The notes: a model not told the origin generated them from the sequence alone. Counted from the first letter of the stretch, positions 9,985 to 21,900 are shown. The stretch is DNA of 64,000 bases from Ornithodoros turicata (GCF_037126465.1 NC_088202.1:80332160-80396159), one strand, 5' to 3'. A program made the numbers and translations.

Positions 9985-10941
9985 GCTAATGTGGGGTACT
10001 GCGATCATCGTCATCATCATTACCGTTTGCGTGCTCACATTCCCCGCCACCCGCTCCTCAGGAAAATTCGATACCGCCCTGAAAGCGACTTCTATCTAGT
10101 AGCGCAGAGGACACGCCAGACTCTCACTGGCTTCATAACTAAGGACACTATACCACCGGAAGCCCCCTGGTCTCTACCGGTACCGCCCACTTTTGTACGC
10201 CTTCCTAACCTTCTGGAAAGAAGAGACCAGGTCCCCCCTCAAGTCCTCCGAGCCCATTTTCATGCTCTGGTAGGCTAGAAGTTTTCTATGTTTACAGCAG
10301 CATACACCGATGGCGCATCCCGGAACAGCAAGTCCGCCTCAGCATTCGTCATACTATCCGAAGGCGTAGTGCACGGAAGACGCATTTCACATCCAACCTC
10401 CTCCACAGCTGCGGAACGCTATGCCATACTTTTCTTTCTACAACACATCGCTGATTTTACACCGCGGGAATGGGCAGTCTTCACAGACTTCAAATCTGCG
10501 CTTCAAGCAATTGAAAATTCCGGCATACGAGGCCCATCCGCACCCCTAGTCACAGATGTGTTAATCGCTTACCACACTATCTACGCAGCAAGCCACAGGC
10601 TAGTTCTCTAGTGGATTTCACCCCATTGTGGTGTCGTGGGGAACGAGCAGGCCGACAGCGCCGCAGAAGCAGCACTCTCGTATCGGAAACGGACCAGTAT
10701 TGTTCTGCTGAGAGGAGACCGCCGTTCAATTCTCCGACGCCTAGTGACACCCCTGGCTTCCCACCAATGGACAACCGACATTCTCCCCCCCTCTATGTTG
10801 AGCAGAGTTGATCCAACGCTCGCTTTCCGCATGCCACGAACCACCTCTCATCAAGATGCTGCATTAATCCACCGAATGTGTTTCGATGTGGCCTTTACAG
10901 CTCAGTGGCGTTACCGCTTCAGACATTGATTTCTCCGATTA
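9985..10941 (+). pseudogene. LINE ORF2 C-terminal region with nearly intact RNase H (copy 2)
   Basis: One frame runs through this piece with two in-frame stop codons (TAG at 10276 and TAG at 10609, the latter where a Gln codon is expected before WISPHCGVVGN). RNase H residues are all present: Asp in YTDGAS (~10310), Glu in AAERYAI (~10410), Asp in FTDFKSAL (~10480) and Asp in NEQADSAAEAA (~10650). After the RNase H come SYRKRTSIVLLRGDRRSILR and RMCFDVAFTAQWRYRF, then homology ends at about 10930 where a tandem duplication begins. It is the same family as the fragment at 4862. Upstream 9985-10278 is the linker between RT and RNase H. The element lacks the RT and 3' end. I/R1-like grouping is inferred. 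Confidence 0.85.
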
Positions 10942-10943
10942 CC

Positions 10944-11510
10944 GTTTCTCTGCGTGCAGCCATAGAAGCTATCTTCATCTGTAATTTTGAATTTCAAACA
11001 CGTCTAGTGTCATTTACTTGCTTCTTTGATGGCCTTTTCCCCTCATTATAATTCACTGGCTTGCACTGTGGCATTGAGGAGTGCTCAGTCACCCTCCCAG
11101 GTGTATATCGCTCGCTGAGCGACCCCTGGTTTGCCAATTCCGAACGATGCGCAGCTACCCAGAGCTCACGAGCCGCAAACACGGCGAAACACGTGTCCTC
11201 TGGTGCTGTCGCATCGTTCCATGAGTATCTGTTTCTCTGCGTGCAGCCATAGAAGCCATCTTAATCTGTAATTTTGAATTCCAAACACGTCTAGTGTCAT
11301 TTACTTGTTTCATTAATGGCTTTCTTCCCACATTATAATTCACTGGCTTGCACTGTGGCATTGAGGAGTGCTCAGTCACCCTCCCAGGTGCATATCGCTC
11401 GCTGAGCGACCCCTGGTTTGCCAATTCCGAACGATGCGCAGCTACCCAGAGCTCACGAGCCGCAAACACGGCGAAACACGTGTCCTCTGGTGCTGTCGCA
11501 TCGTCCCATG
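10944..11510. repeat. Tandem duplication, ~287-bp unit x 2
   Basis: The unit starting GTTTCTCTGCGTGCAGCCAT at 10944 repeats at 11231, with about 95% identity by eye. The second copy runs into (TA)12. It abuts the broken end of the LINE RNase H fragment. No coding content recognised in the unit. Confidence 0.9.
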
Positions 11511-11512
11511 AG

Positions 11513-11536
11513 TATATATATATATATATATATATA
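11513..11536. repeat. (TA)12 microsatellite
   Basis: Twelve TA dinucleotides directly between two unrelated tandem duplications. Confidence 0.97.
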
Positions 11537-11611
11537 CGTCACCCGATACATTTGTTTTTGTTTTGTTTGCGCAAGTCAAAGCTGAGTGCATGAGTCCGCA
11601 CTGTGCTCCTT

Positions 11612-12167
11612 CAGCCTCTCACATTGGGAGTGAAGGGAAGACGCGTCTCTGGAGATGCGCCATGAACAAAATAAAGAAAAAATGCTGTTCTTCGACGAAT
11701 TTTTTGTGGACGATCTATGGAACGGATTTTTGTTCTGAAAGCGGCTACGGTATCAGGTGACTGAAGGGACGAGATGTTTTCATTGGGACAACTTCGTAGC
11801 TTTTATAATTAAAAAGTTAATTAACTATTTTTTGGTAATTATTTATTCGACGGTTCAGCAACAGATGGCCAAAAACGTCCGCCGGCCAGCCTCTCACATT
11901 GGGAGTGAAGGGAAGACGCGTCTCTGGAGATGCGCCATGAACAAAATAAAGAAAAAATGCTGTTCCTCGACGAATTTTTTTGTGGACGATCTATGGAACG
12001 GATTTTTGTTCTGAAAACGGCTACGGTATCAGGTGACTGAAGGGACGAGATGTTTTCATTAGGACAACTTTGTAGCTTTTATAATTAATTAATTAAGTTA
12101 ATTAACGATTTTTTGGTAATTATTCATTCGACGGTTGAGCAACAGATGGCAAAGAACGTCCGCCGGC
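11612..12167. repeat. Tandem duplication, ~275-280-bp unit x 2
   Basis: The unit beginning CAGCCTCTCACATTGGGAG (11612) repeats at 11887; both copies end near GTCCGCCGGCC (11887 and 12168). Differences are a few substitutions and a short TTAA-type insertion. No coding content recognised. It is unrelated to the 287-bp unit just upstream. Confidence 0.9.
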
Positions 12168-12266
12168 CCAGAGATGATAGAAGTGTAAACAGGATGCCTA
12201 TAGCCCTTATAGCTTTTTTATGAAAAATCTGTAGAAAAATAAAATAAAAATAAAGACACCCTGTAT

Positions 12267-12478
12267 ACAGGGTGTTCAAAATTAAGCTTTCACTAGCACT
12301 TGATAAATAGGCGAACAAAAGAAAACTGGTGCTAGTTTTTCTGTTCCTTGAGTAAGAAACAGGTGCTACATAATTAGCAGCACCTGTTTCTTACACAAGT
12401 AGCGCAAAGTTATCATCCGGTTTCCTCTCATCGCTGTGTTTGCGTAGTGCTCGTGAAAGCTTAATTTTGAACATCCTG
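12267..12478. mobile_element. TA-flanked MITE (mariner-type)
   Basis: Ends CAGGGTGTTCAAAATTAAGC (12267) and the complement of CAGGATGTTCAAAATTAAGC (12478) are flanked by TA on both sides. The core contains a hairpin GTAAGAAACAGGTGCT / AGCACCTGTTTCTTAC around 12353-12396. At 212 bp it has no coding capacity. The bases just before it, ACACCCTG then TA (about 12255-12264), look like the right end of another element of the same class inserted back to back. Confidence 0.85.
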
Positions 12479-13133
12479 TATATATACCTGGCTGGGAGAT
12501 GTAGGACTGTCTCCGGACCCACACTTGCGAGATATTGGTCACACACTGCCTATAGGCCGCACACCGGATAAGTGAAGGAGGTTGTCGAGTATTTTTCGCG
12601 GCAGTTCCATTGAACTTTCGTTTGTGTCCGTAGCCTGAAGCCCCCGATAAACGAAGACAAACTACATGGACTGAACTTCGGTCTAGTGTTGACTCTCCAG
12701 ATGGCATGGGATCGGGATAAATGATGTACGGATAAATTGGGATCAGCTGTATTGACGTACGTAAAAATACGATCAGCTTTCGTGAGTGGGACAGAGGTTC
12801 CAGATACCCATGGATCTGACACGGCGACAAAATAGTCGACGATATTATATACATTAGACTCAGACGACGCAGAGTAGGTTATAATTTTCCTTTGGAAGTT
12901 CGAGCCTGCTTTAGAAGATAGGGAGTGAGCCTCGAATTCGTGGGGAGAAGTGTGCCCTCGGACCTTTAAGGGTTAAATAAATAAATGAAATGAAATGAAA
13001 GGGTTCATAAAGATAAATATGGAGGTGGGAATTCCACAAAATGTGGATCTACCTATACTTCACAACATTTCACGCTGAGTGCTCAGCGACCGCTTGTGGT
13101 TTAATTTGGGTTATGTCCCTTCCTAGCAACGGG
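12479..13133. other. Unassigned, no gene seen
   Basis: No recognised coding or repeat structure, apart from a short ATAAATGAAATGAAATG run near 12976-12998. Confidence 0.4.
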
Positions 13134-14007
13134 CAGTGTTGTACTCGTAACCAAAATATGGTATCGCGATACCGATACTCGTTACTTGAGTAAAAAATAT
13201 CGAAATACCGATATCGATAGTTCTTTTTTAAAGTAATGAAGTACCTCTACCGTTACTGAAAAAAATAACGCGATACTTTGCACTATACTTCGTTTGGAAA
13301 TACGAAATTGATGCAATATAGAAATCTCGCCTACGTGAACACCCCATTTTATACGTAATGGCAAATTAGGAGAAGACCGTTTTGCAGCAAAAAGACAGCA
13401 TACCTACTATGCAGCTCGGACACTTTGCTCGACTTTTATTAATGGCTGGTTCTCAAAGCTTTGTTCTGTCAACCTAGGTGGCCGTGGTCTCTCGGGCAGC
13501 TGAAAGAGGCCAATATGACAATTACGTTAGTATCAGGCCCACACATACCGTGGAGTCCAATGACCAAGGAAACTTTAGTTACAATGCCACAGTATATGTC
13601 AGCGTGACTTAGTGCGACACGACAGCTTAGCAGTGGAATCAAGAGCGCACTGTCAAGGGCTCGCCTCTGTTCAGTGACCTCAACTCTGGTTATTTCCTCC
13701 AGGCTAGAAGAAAAAAGTGAACATGTGTTTGGTACAATTCCCGTTATGGAGCACGTAGGCGTGTCTACAGGCTTCTCGTCGAACGCTATAGGCGGACCAG
13801 TGACAATGAATAAGAGTAAGAAATACGGTCGTTCAAGAAAAGGTGGCGCATTAAAAAAACATCGGTATCGGTAACGATGCGGAGATTGCGTTACCGTAAA
13901 TTTGTAACGGAAATACTTTACCGATACCGATTTCCAAAAGCATCGTGATTCGCACTCCGATACCGAAAAAAGTATCGATTACTGTAACGGCGTTACGTAC
14001 AACGCAG
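13134..14007. mobile_element. hAT-like non-autonomous element with GATACC words
   Basis: The left end CAGTGTTGTACTCGTAAC (13134) and the complement of CTGCGTTGTACGTAAC (ending 14007) form an imperfect inverted repeat. Both subterminal regions (13155-13265 and 13855-13985) are packed with the words GATACCGATA and its complement plus CGTTAC. The interior of about 580 bp has no recognised transposase. A clean 8-bp duplication is not visible; AGCAAC occurs on both sides (13125-13130 and 14006-14011), so the exact boundaries are uncertain. Confidence 0.7.
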
Positions 14008-14475
14008 CAACTACATCCTTAATGAACAATTTGCTTACTAGGCAAGTTCTTACCTCCACGCTTTGACCAATCATAATTTACTATTCAACGACGCTCACTC
14101 CTTTGAAACCCAACGCTGCAGAAACGAAACGTCTTATTTTACAATGACCCTTCAACGAGCCGATCACGGTCCTCTGACGTGCCAGCTATATGGTCTAGCG
14201 CCAGTTGACGGGAGAAATATGCTGATATTACATTAGAGCAATCGAAACACTTCACAGATTGCGTCACTTTCAAATGTGAGCAATAATTTCCCGTGTTGTT
14301 TCACTCTGGTACTTTGGGGAGGGGGGATCTAGTTATCTTGGCAGGAAAAGTCAGCCAGAAAGGACGGCTTGCTATTCCTTGGTAAATAATTCCTTAGTGG
14401 GTAGTCAAGTTCCTTGGGAAGTTATAGAGACAGGCGATATGGGGTCAGAGGTCTTCCGCCGCCCAACCCAGGATG
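14008..14475. other. Unassigned; probable 3' UTR of the minus-strand LINE near its end
   Basis: Nothing recognised up to about 14400. The last 70 bp or so may be the 3' UTR of the minus-strand LINE fragment that starts at 14476. Confidence 0.35.
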
Positions 14476-14888
14476 TCACAGGCTGCTGAGGAGACCGGTA
14501 TCCCGCAGGTAGTTGAGAAGCGCTGCCGTTATACGACCGCTGCGTGTGCCAAGTAATGTTGCTAGAAAGATGTTGGAGTATCCGAGGCTGGTCAGGCGAG
14601 ACTTGAGCATGTCGCAGAAGGTCTTGAAACGGCGGCAGTCGAGAAGATGGTGTCGAATGTCTGCCTCAACGTTGCAGGTAGAACATAGGGGGTTGCTTGC
14701 TGGCCCATTCTGAACAGCAGCCACGGAGTACGGGCGACGTTGAGACGGAGCCGATGGATGACAGATTCTTCCCTCCTTGAGACACGACTGCAGATAGTAT
14801 ACTCCATCGTTGGGTCAGTGAGTTGGGTCTGGTCATTACCAGCAACTTCCCACCTGCCATCACTACTATAGACAGTAGCGGAAATCAT
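14476..14888 (-). pseudogene. LINE C-terminal zinc-knuckle fragment, minus strand
   Basis: Read on the minus strand from 14888, two overlapping frames join into a typical LINE C-terminus: RREESVIHRLRLNVARTPWL, then, after a frameshift near 14690, a knuckle with C-S-T-C, D-I-R-H-H and L-L-D-C (pattern C-X2-C...H-X4-C), then FKTFCDMLKSRLTSLGY and a stop at 14476. This is the segment following RNase H in I/R1-like LINEs. The RNase H itself is not visible upstream, so the copy is severely truncated or rearranged. Confidence 0.75.
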
Positions 14889-14954
14889 CAGTTATGATTT
14901 CGAAGCATGGCCAGTTGCATACTAAGCGCTGTGACACGTATACACGTAATGCAC

Positions 14955-15020
14955 GCTACCTCAGGGTACCGCACCACCACGGTGAAACACCCCAGCTCAT
15001 CGTCATCATTTGTTGTTGTA
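14955..15020 (+). mobile_element. LINE 3' tail fragment
   Basis: CGGTGAAACACCCCAGCTCA followed by TTGTTGTTGTATTG matches, in reverse orientation, the tail of the minus-strand LINE at 28432-28490 (CGGTGAAACACCCCATCTCA then TTGTTGTTG). Only the 3' end is left. Confidence 0.6.
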
Positions 15021-15394
15021 TTGCGAGCTTGATAACCTATACTGCGTTCAGAGTTATCGCTTTTCGTTATCATCTGACAGCTATATGAGTTGAGACTCTT
15101 GAGAGACACCCAGAAGGAAGGAAAATTAACGCATTGACAAGGAACATGGGCTCAACCATGGCTCATGGACTCATGAACTTCGGAGAAGAATACGTCACTT
15201 GATATTTTCGCACACTCGTGTTACATTAATTTCACTCTTTCGTTACTTTTCTTTTATCTTATTTGTGCACGTTTAAATTTTTCTTAATTTCTCCTGCAAC
15301 CCGGTCGCTGAGTATTCAGCGTTAGATTACGGGGAGTGGAGTGGGCGGATCCACTTTTGTTGAACTACCGCCTCCATATTTTTCTTTTGGTGGT
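15021..15394. other. Unassigned, no gene seen
   Basis: AT-rich, with T-rich runs at 15225-15290. No gene or repeat boundary recognised. Confidence 0.4.
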
Positions 15395-15652
15395 AGCTAA
15401 GGCCGTGCTGAAGACTGGGAGGTGGTGGATTCGAATAATACCACCGGCTGTGCTGGCGGCTGGCTGAGGCTTCCCCTGGAATTTTCCGAAGACATTCCAG
15501 ACGAAGACTTTCCAGTCGGCCCAGGACGAATACTAATCCCCCCCCCCCTGTCCCTCACTCCTTACTACTGTCCTCTCTCCATCTGCACACATTTGTACAC
15601 CGGTCGTAGCCACAGTTGCTTCGCGGCGCTAACACGAAAAAAAAAATTGCGC
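15395..15652 (+). mobile_element. tRNA-derived-type SINE, family 2
   Basis: A B-box-like GTGGATTCGAATAA (15425-15438) is followed by the family body: GTCGGCCCAGGACG, then CTGTCCTCTCTCCATCTG, then TAGCCACAGTTGCTTCGCGG and an A-rich tail (15638-15648). Other copies are at 17044, 37860 and 44585. An internal C11 run has expanded at 15539-15549. Confidence 0.8.
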
Positions 15653-17043
15653 ACGCTCACGGAAGGTGTCGCGATTTAGAGCGGCAGCTGTTAGCGACTT
15701 TCGATGACGCTGACGAAACGTCTGGCGTTGCCGCTTAATGTCGCAACACTTTCCGTGAAGGGTCTGCAACTTTGTTCGTAAAATGCTTGTGATCTGTTGG
15801 CAGAAAGGTTTTCAAAGCACTGGACACAGTTTCGACACGTTTCAAGCTGGTTCCTTTTAGTTCTTGCACAGCAGTGCGTACGACCCTCATTGTAAGGTGG
15901 CAGGACAAAGCGCCTCAAATGCCTACGAGACGTATCCGATATACCGGCGCCACTCTATTTGCACAGTAGCTCTGATCGCTTTATGGTCTGAGGAATGATT
16001 GCTGATGATATTATATGGCGAGCCGAGACAACGTTCGGTCGGGTCATCAGAAGCCTATGCCGCGTCGTCGAATGGGTGGCATCGTTTTGGAGCACGAATC
16101 CATCTGCTCCTAGAATTGTTGTTGAAAGAGAGAAGAAAAACATGGAGAGAGAGGCACTCATTACGAGAGCCGGCTAGTCCAGATCACTTAGAGAAACTAA
16201 AATTGGCTAACTACAACAAGAGCAATGAACCATAGAAATTGGCAAGCGAGCTCAAAAGCTACGTTGAAAGGTCACCTTCGACGGAGAAGATGCACAAGGA
16301 AAAACTTGACATGTGTCGTCAGGAATCCCCTTAGGGCAGGCAGAAAGGGAAATGTGTTGAAAGCAATGCTTTATGTTCACTCTCAGTCTTTTTTTCTCTC
16401 TCTCTTTCTGAGGCATATATTATGCATACATAAGAAAAGTCGTATAAATAAACGGAGATAGGGCCGCAGACAGTCCAACACGACGACTAAAAATACAACG
16501 CAAATGCGAGAATGGCGAAAAAAGAAGCAGACAGAAAATAAACACGGAAAAAGTGAAACAAAGAGGTACGAATCCGATTAGGAACGGAAAGCGGTTCCGA
16601 AATAGCCGATAGTGATTTTCGCTTTGTTCTCAAAGGGACCTTGTAAAACACAATCGGATCCGAGACTGCACTTTGTCGGAGTGTGTTTCAGAATTTTGTG
16701 GCTCATTTCTATATGTTCGCTTTTGCGTTACAGCCCGCCCCCTTGTGATGGCGCAAACGGCGCGATGCCAACATTGGACTTGTTTTTGGAGGAAATTCCT
16801 GGCCGAGAAAATGTCCACATTGACCGTCAAAATAAAGTGCGCCACAACTGCAGCTGAAATGCGAAGCGTACATAGCTGTTATCAAAAGTAGATTTTGGAC
16901 ATTGTAGGGCTGAGTGAGGGCACGAAAGTTTTGTCAGAAAATGATTATCCCGCACAACTTTCTCGCAATATGTGTGGGACAGAGATCGCTCACGTAGGCA
17001 ATGCATCACTAAAGTTGTAAATACATTCTAACATCCGCCAGAG
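15653..17043. other. Unassigned, no gene seen
   Basis: No protein family, tRNA or terminal repeat is recognised in about 1.4 kb. The T/CT run at 16385-16410 is low complexity. Confidence 0.4.
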
Positions 17044-17200
17044 GAATGCCGGCACAGTTCCCTCTGAAGTCGGCCCAGGACGCATACTAACCTCCCTGTC
17101 CCTTAATCCTTCCTGCTGTCCTCTCTCCATCTGTCCACGTCCGTACGCCGCTTATAGCCACAGTTGCTTCGCTGCGGAACAGGAAATTAAGAAAAAAAGT
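17044..17200 (+). mobile_element. SINE family 2, 5'-truncated copy
   Basis: It begins in the body (CACAGTTCCCTCTGAAGTCGG, shortened), continues GCCCAGGACGCATACTAACC and TAGCCACAGTTGCTTCGCTG, and ends in an A-rich tail near 17195. The promoter half is missing. Confidence 0.8.
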
Positions 17201-18009
17201 TCCAAAATGCCATGACCATGAAAATTTTCTTGGATTGCATTTTATGAATTTAATAGGAAAAGAAGGCGTTCAAGTGACTCAAGTGAATCCCGCGTAAAAT
17301 GCCGCGTGAAGGCGCGTTCCCAAGCACTCGATGCGTGAGACTGAGCTGCGATAGTTTGCCCCCCCCCCCCCCCCCCCGATTCGCATGGACGAAAATATTT
17401 CTCTCGCTCCTGCATATCGCGTGCAGGTTCGCGCTTAGAACGCATCCTAGAAGTGACATATGGTATCATGGGTGGGATTCAGTACCATTACAGATACTAG
17501 AATGACACGCGTTTGAGGCATAACGGACGTTTACCAGTTCTGGTTATACGCTAGCTATATTATCCGCATATCGCCTCTGTTGCCTATACGACAGGCGACT
17601 GGCAGACTGCTGCATCCTACGAGTGTCATGTGAGCGTGGACTCTACGGGCCCTAAAGGTCTTCATGGACAGACCTTCGTTATGCGATATTCAAGAAACTC
17701 CTCTTTGCTGTAAATGACGATCGAGTTCAGAATGGCACTGCAGTCGCCGATGGTTTCAGGGAACACGCATGGGCGGGTGTGAATTGACTCAGTTGATTGT
17801 ATTTTTGTTGTATTAAGCGAAACGAAGAAAGGTGTAAACTACACCACTTATCATGCAGGAAAGCAGCATTGCTTGGAGTCTCAGGGTACACATGCAAACT
17901 TCAAACGCACAAACAAATCAGAAAACATAAAACATAACGAGAGAGAGGAAATCCAAACACACACGCTACAAAAATGGTTGTCCAAGCAAAAAGCTACTTT
18001 TCAAAAGAA
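17201..18009. other. Unassigned, with a C19 run
   Basis: Contains a C19 homopolymer at 17359-17377. No gene or transposon end recognised. Confidence 0.4.
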
Positions 18010-18068
18010 CCGGAGGTGCTCGAAATTATCCGTAGTCCCACCCTGCGGCATATGTGCAGCATGTCGCC
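18010..18068 (+). mobile_element. Ruka-like SINE, 3' body fragment
   Basis: CAAAAGAACCGGAGGTGCTC...ATCCGTAGTCCCACCCTGCGGC matches the body of the SINE inside the 799-bp array and at 22480. About 60 bp remain. Confidence 0.6.
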
Positions 18069-18085
18069 ACTAGAGGCCGGCACTC

Positions 18086-18273
18086 GGGACTGCCGCGCAC
18101 TCATACTCACTCACTTCATGCTCAGCTCTCCGTTTGCTCACTCATTCCCTGCTCAGCTCTCAGCTTGCCCAGTCATACTCACTCCTTCGCTGCTCAGCTC
18201 TCCGCTTGCTCAGTCATACTCACTCAATTCCCACTCAGCTCTTCGTTTGCTCACTCATGCTCTCTAACTCATG
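18086..18273. repeat. CTCACTCA/TGCTCAGCTC word array, left block
   Basis: Degenerate repetition of CTCACTCAT and GCTCAGCTCTCCG with about 45-55 nt recurrence. The same words reappear at 18612-18965. It may be one end of a transposon with subterminal words, but terminal repeats were not found. Confidence 0.75.
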
Positions 18274-18611
18274 TGGGTGAAATCAGCTTAGGAGAGAGGA
18301 GTAAGGCAAAGTGAAGTGAAAGTGTAACCATATGGTTTGTTATGGTTTATCTCGAACCACGGTGGTTCACTTCTAGGGGATATAGCTACGCATGTGCACG
18401 TACAGTTCAGTGACTGGGAGGGGTGATGTCTTTCTATTTTTACCATTTCATCTTCTTTTCAGTTTTCTTCTCCTTTCATTCGTTTCATTTCCTTTGTGGG
18501 AGTAGCAGAATTCGTCAGGTGATGAATTCAATATCTTCCGTTTTTTTTTTTTCTATAATCAAACTCGAACCGCAAGGGGGGGGGGGGCATTAAGGGTGGC
18601 GTCATGCTCCT
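18274..18611. other. Sequence between two word arrays
   Basis: About 340 bp without the CTCACTCA words; contains a T12 run (18541) and a G11 run (18576). If the two arrays are ends of one element this is its interior. No protein recognised. Confidence 0.4.
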
Positions 18612-18965
18612 CAGTTCACGGTGCGTGAGCGGTACACAAGTGCGCTCATGTTCAGTTCACCCAATCCGAGCATGATTTCAGCTCGCTCATGCTCAGCCCA
18701 CACGCCACACTGCGCAGGAATGAGCATCCTCATGATTGAGTTCTGCTCAGGCTCATCTCCTCGTTCTGCTACTTTACTCGCAAGTGAGTTTTTCTCGTGC
18801 TCATATTCTCATTTGTTTGCTCATGCTGACTCATATCCTGCTCAGCTCCCCGTTTGCTCACTCATAATTACTCATCTCGCTCTCAGCTCCATTTGCTCTC
18901 TCATGCTCAGGTAATTCGCCACATTGAGCATGAGTGAGCGTGAATGACTATGACCATGAGTGAGT
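18612..18965. repeat. CTCACTCA/TGCTCAGCTC word array, right block
   Basis: The words GCTCATGCTCAG, CTCACTCAT and GCTCAGCTC recur densely; after about 18920 they invert to GAGCATGAGTGAGC and ATGAGTGAG. Inversion of the word towards the far end is what subterminal repeats of a DNA element would show. Partner block at 18086. Confidence 0.75.
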
Positions 18966-21900
18966 TTTGCTGAGGTATGGTCGCCACACAGGCTGACACA
19001 CCTTTCGTGTAAATCTACTCTCATTTAGTTTTTGTGCACCAGGCAACGTCAATGGTGTTAGGAAGCATTAGCGAGGTCGTAATTGCGCTCGAAGTGTATA
19101 TGTGAGGCCACACCTATAACTGAGCGTCATAATGCTATTGTCTTGAATGCAATTTAAGCATTGCAATGGTTGCAGTTATCACTGCAATACACTCCTAAGT
19201 ATTTCGAGAAGCACTTTTTACGACTAGAACCCCTCCCGACGGACGGCTGTGCATCAGGTCACAGGGTCCCTGCGTTGCTGTTGTGCTGCGAACCGGTTAT
19301 TATGTGGCTGGATTCACTCCACATGACTGTCCCCACATGCCCCCAGCAACATAATTCTTGCCACGGTTTCGTCATGCAATTATATGCCACGTTTCAGAGC
19401 GTCCGGTTGAGCTTGGTGGACTATCGAGACGCTCTCATCAGTATTTATTTTTCACAACGTCAAGATGTTCGCGCCTTTTGTATTCAATTCCAGGCGCGAA
19501 GAATGTCATAAGAATATTTGCGGCCCCTACGAGACGCAAGGGAAATGAAATCAGTTGTCGTACCTACTACACCGCGAGTTCTGGTTCCAGCAGACTCCCA
19601 ACTCAAACAGCCCTCTACTTCTGAGGTAAGAGCCATCACTCAACCACCTGTACGAACCTTATTGCACTGAAAGCGCGTCTCTTTAGAATCCTTTCAAAGG
19701 ACTTCTCGTCGAGCCTACTATTCTTTCGCTCCCCTTTTCGATGTGAGCGAGCCCTATTATTATAGCGACTGCGGCGCTAGCTACTCGGAAACTTCGCTCC
19801 AGTAATTATTTCCCTCTTAAACGATAGCGGCGACACTGGGGAGTCAGATTACCTGAGACGCGCCCTTCATGAGGAAGCAATGACGCCTTTTGACGTGTGC
19901 ACAATAGGGTACCGTTCCAACGCATCTGTTGCGCGGACTTCCTATGAAGTGGTTTCATTCGACGTCGCTACACGTTGAGACTCACCGTCTAATTAGGTTC
20001 CGATACCCTGGACAATGTGTCGCTTTCGAGCGGTGGATACGCCGCCAATCCAGGAACACAGGCTACAGAGGTCGACATGGTCGACATGATGGCAATTGAT
20101 GTTCTGGGGCTGGAACACATAGAAGGGAGAAATACATGGCCGACACATACATCATGGTCGACATGCTTGTCGCTCGAAGCATAAATGCGGCTGCAGCATG
20201 CCGCGATATGTAGTAGGTGCCAATTGATGGATAATGAACTACAAAAACAAACAAGTCCGCCGGCTTTAGGAAATAATGAAACAGGGAGTAATGCTCTAAC
20301 ACCGACAATCTATGTCACTCGACTTTAATGCACATCTGCAACTGCAAGTACAGGCAGTCCTTTACAGGGTGGGCTAGCGAAGTGCAAGGCTTATTGTTGT
20401 GGTTAACGGGATTGAAGTGACTCATCCTCGAATACTGGTCTAATTGAATGTATTTTCTCGTGGCACCACAACACTCAGAACCGGTGAATGAACTGAGAAA
20501 GGAAGCAGATGTGTGCACCCGTGGTGCAAACGCAACGCTTAATTTAACGCCTAACAGTAACGGCAAAAGAGAGGAAAGTGACAATAATAGGGGTTCATCA
20601 ATTGGAAATCTCTTTGCGCCACACTACCGCATTATCGGATAACCGCTACGTATGGCGAAGCGCATAAGACTGCGTGTCACTTCGGATAAACAAGAAGAAA
20701 GTATTTGTAAGAAATCGAGGAAGACAAGAGGAGCTCGGGCTGGCTCTTGGATTCGCGGCGCCTGCGCGCGTGTTTCGGTTTTACATTTTACGGCCGACGG
20801 ATCCGGTCCTAGCTGTTCTTCTGGCTCATTCCCGGTCACATCGGACGATTAAAGAGCGCGTTGTCCAGTTGTCCATTAATTTCGTATTACATATCAACGC
20901 AACTGAAAGCTCTAAATGCCATCGCAAACATTGGGTACTTCCGCGAAATTTCGAAAAACGGCTCGGCTACAGTGACCTCTGTAGTGCGTCCTTGGAGGAG
21001 CATCATTGCAGACGGATGAATGACTGCGCACATTTCGACGTCATACTTCTCTTACAACTTGATTTTTTGATACCCAGTACTTTTTGACTTACTAGAAGCG
21101 TTATGAAATCCGTCAGCCGTTTTTACAGTCTCTCTTGCGTGTTTGCAGCTCGCCCACATATGAGCAGTCGCATAGCATACCACCGTATTGGGTACAGGCG
21201 TGTGAACACAAAGCATTTTGCAATGAAGTCACTTACTGAAAAGTCCGGATACGGGGAGAAGTTTGTCCGGAAAAGGTCCAGAATCATCGCGGATAACACA
21301 ACTGGAGCAGTTTGAATTTTTAAAGTGAAAGTATCACACGACCAATATTCGTATCTCTGTCTTTGCACATGCGTTCGTTGTGCAGCAGTCGTCTGCTATT
21401 TTATTCAGCGTGTAAGTATTCGTTTCTGCCCTTCAAGTGCTGGGTGAAGGATAAAATACATTGGAGGTTGTGACGTGTCTCGTTTGGTTACGGATGACGT
21501 AGATATATGGCGGCAACTGTTCGAGGGTTTATTGTCTCTTACATGGAAGATAATTACGGTTGAGTAAGGACGAAAGAAACAGTGTGAAGTACGCTAGTAT
21601 GCTTGATTTCTCTAAAATATAGTTAATGCGTTCGGTACATTGAGCGAAGCTTTTGCGCTCACGGATTTACATGTCTTGGGCGTTATAAGCAACCATACCG
21701 TAGCCTATTGGAAGAGTCGTCTTGAAAAAGTACATTTGGTGTCTGACAGGGGATTTTTGTATCACTTCACGGCACAGACTACCCGGCCGGCCACGTCTAG
21801 TAAAGCCCCCTCGCAACGAAGGTATCAAGCACGAACATCACTTATAACGCTTTTCTCCTTTTTCCCCATCTAGTGCAGGGGCCCATCCCCACGGGAGTAG

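Noticed and set aside
19161..19511. Possible retroelement gag fragment
   Set aside because: Weak impression only (a stretch resembling gag helices near its end); no zinc knuckle, protease or LTR nearby.
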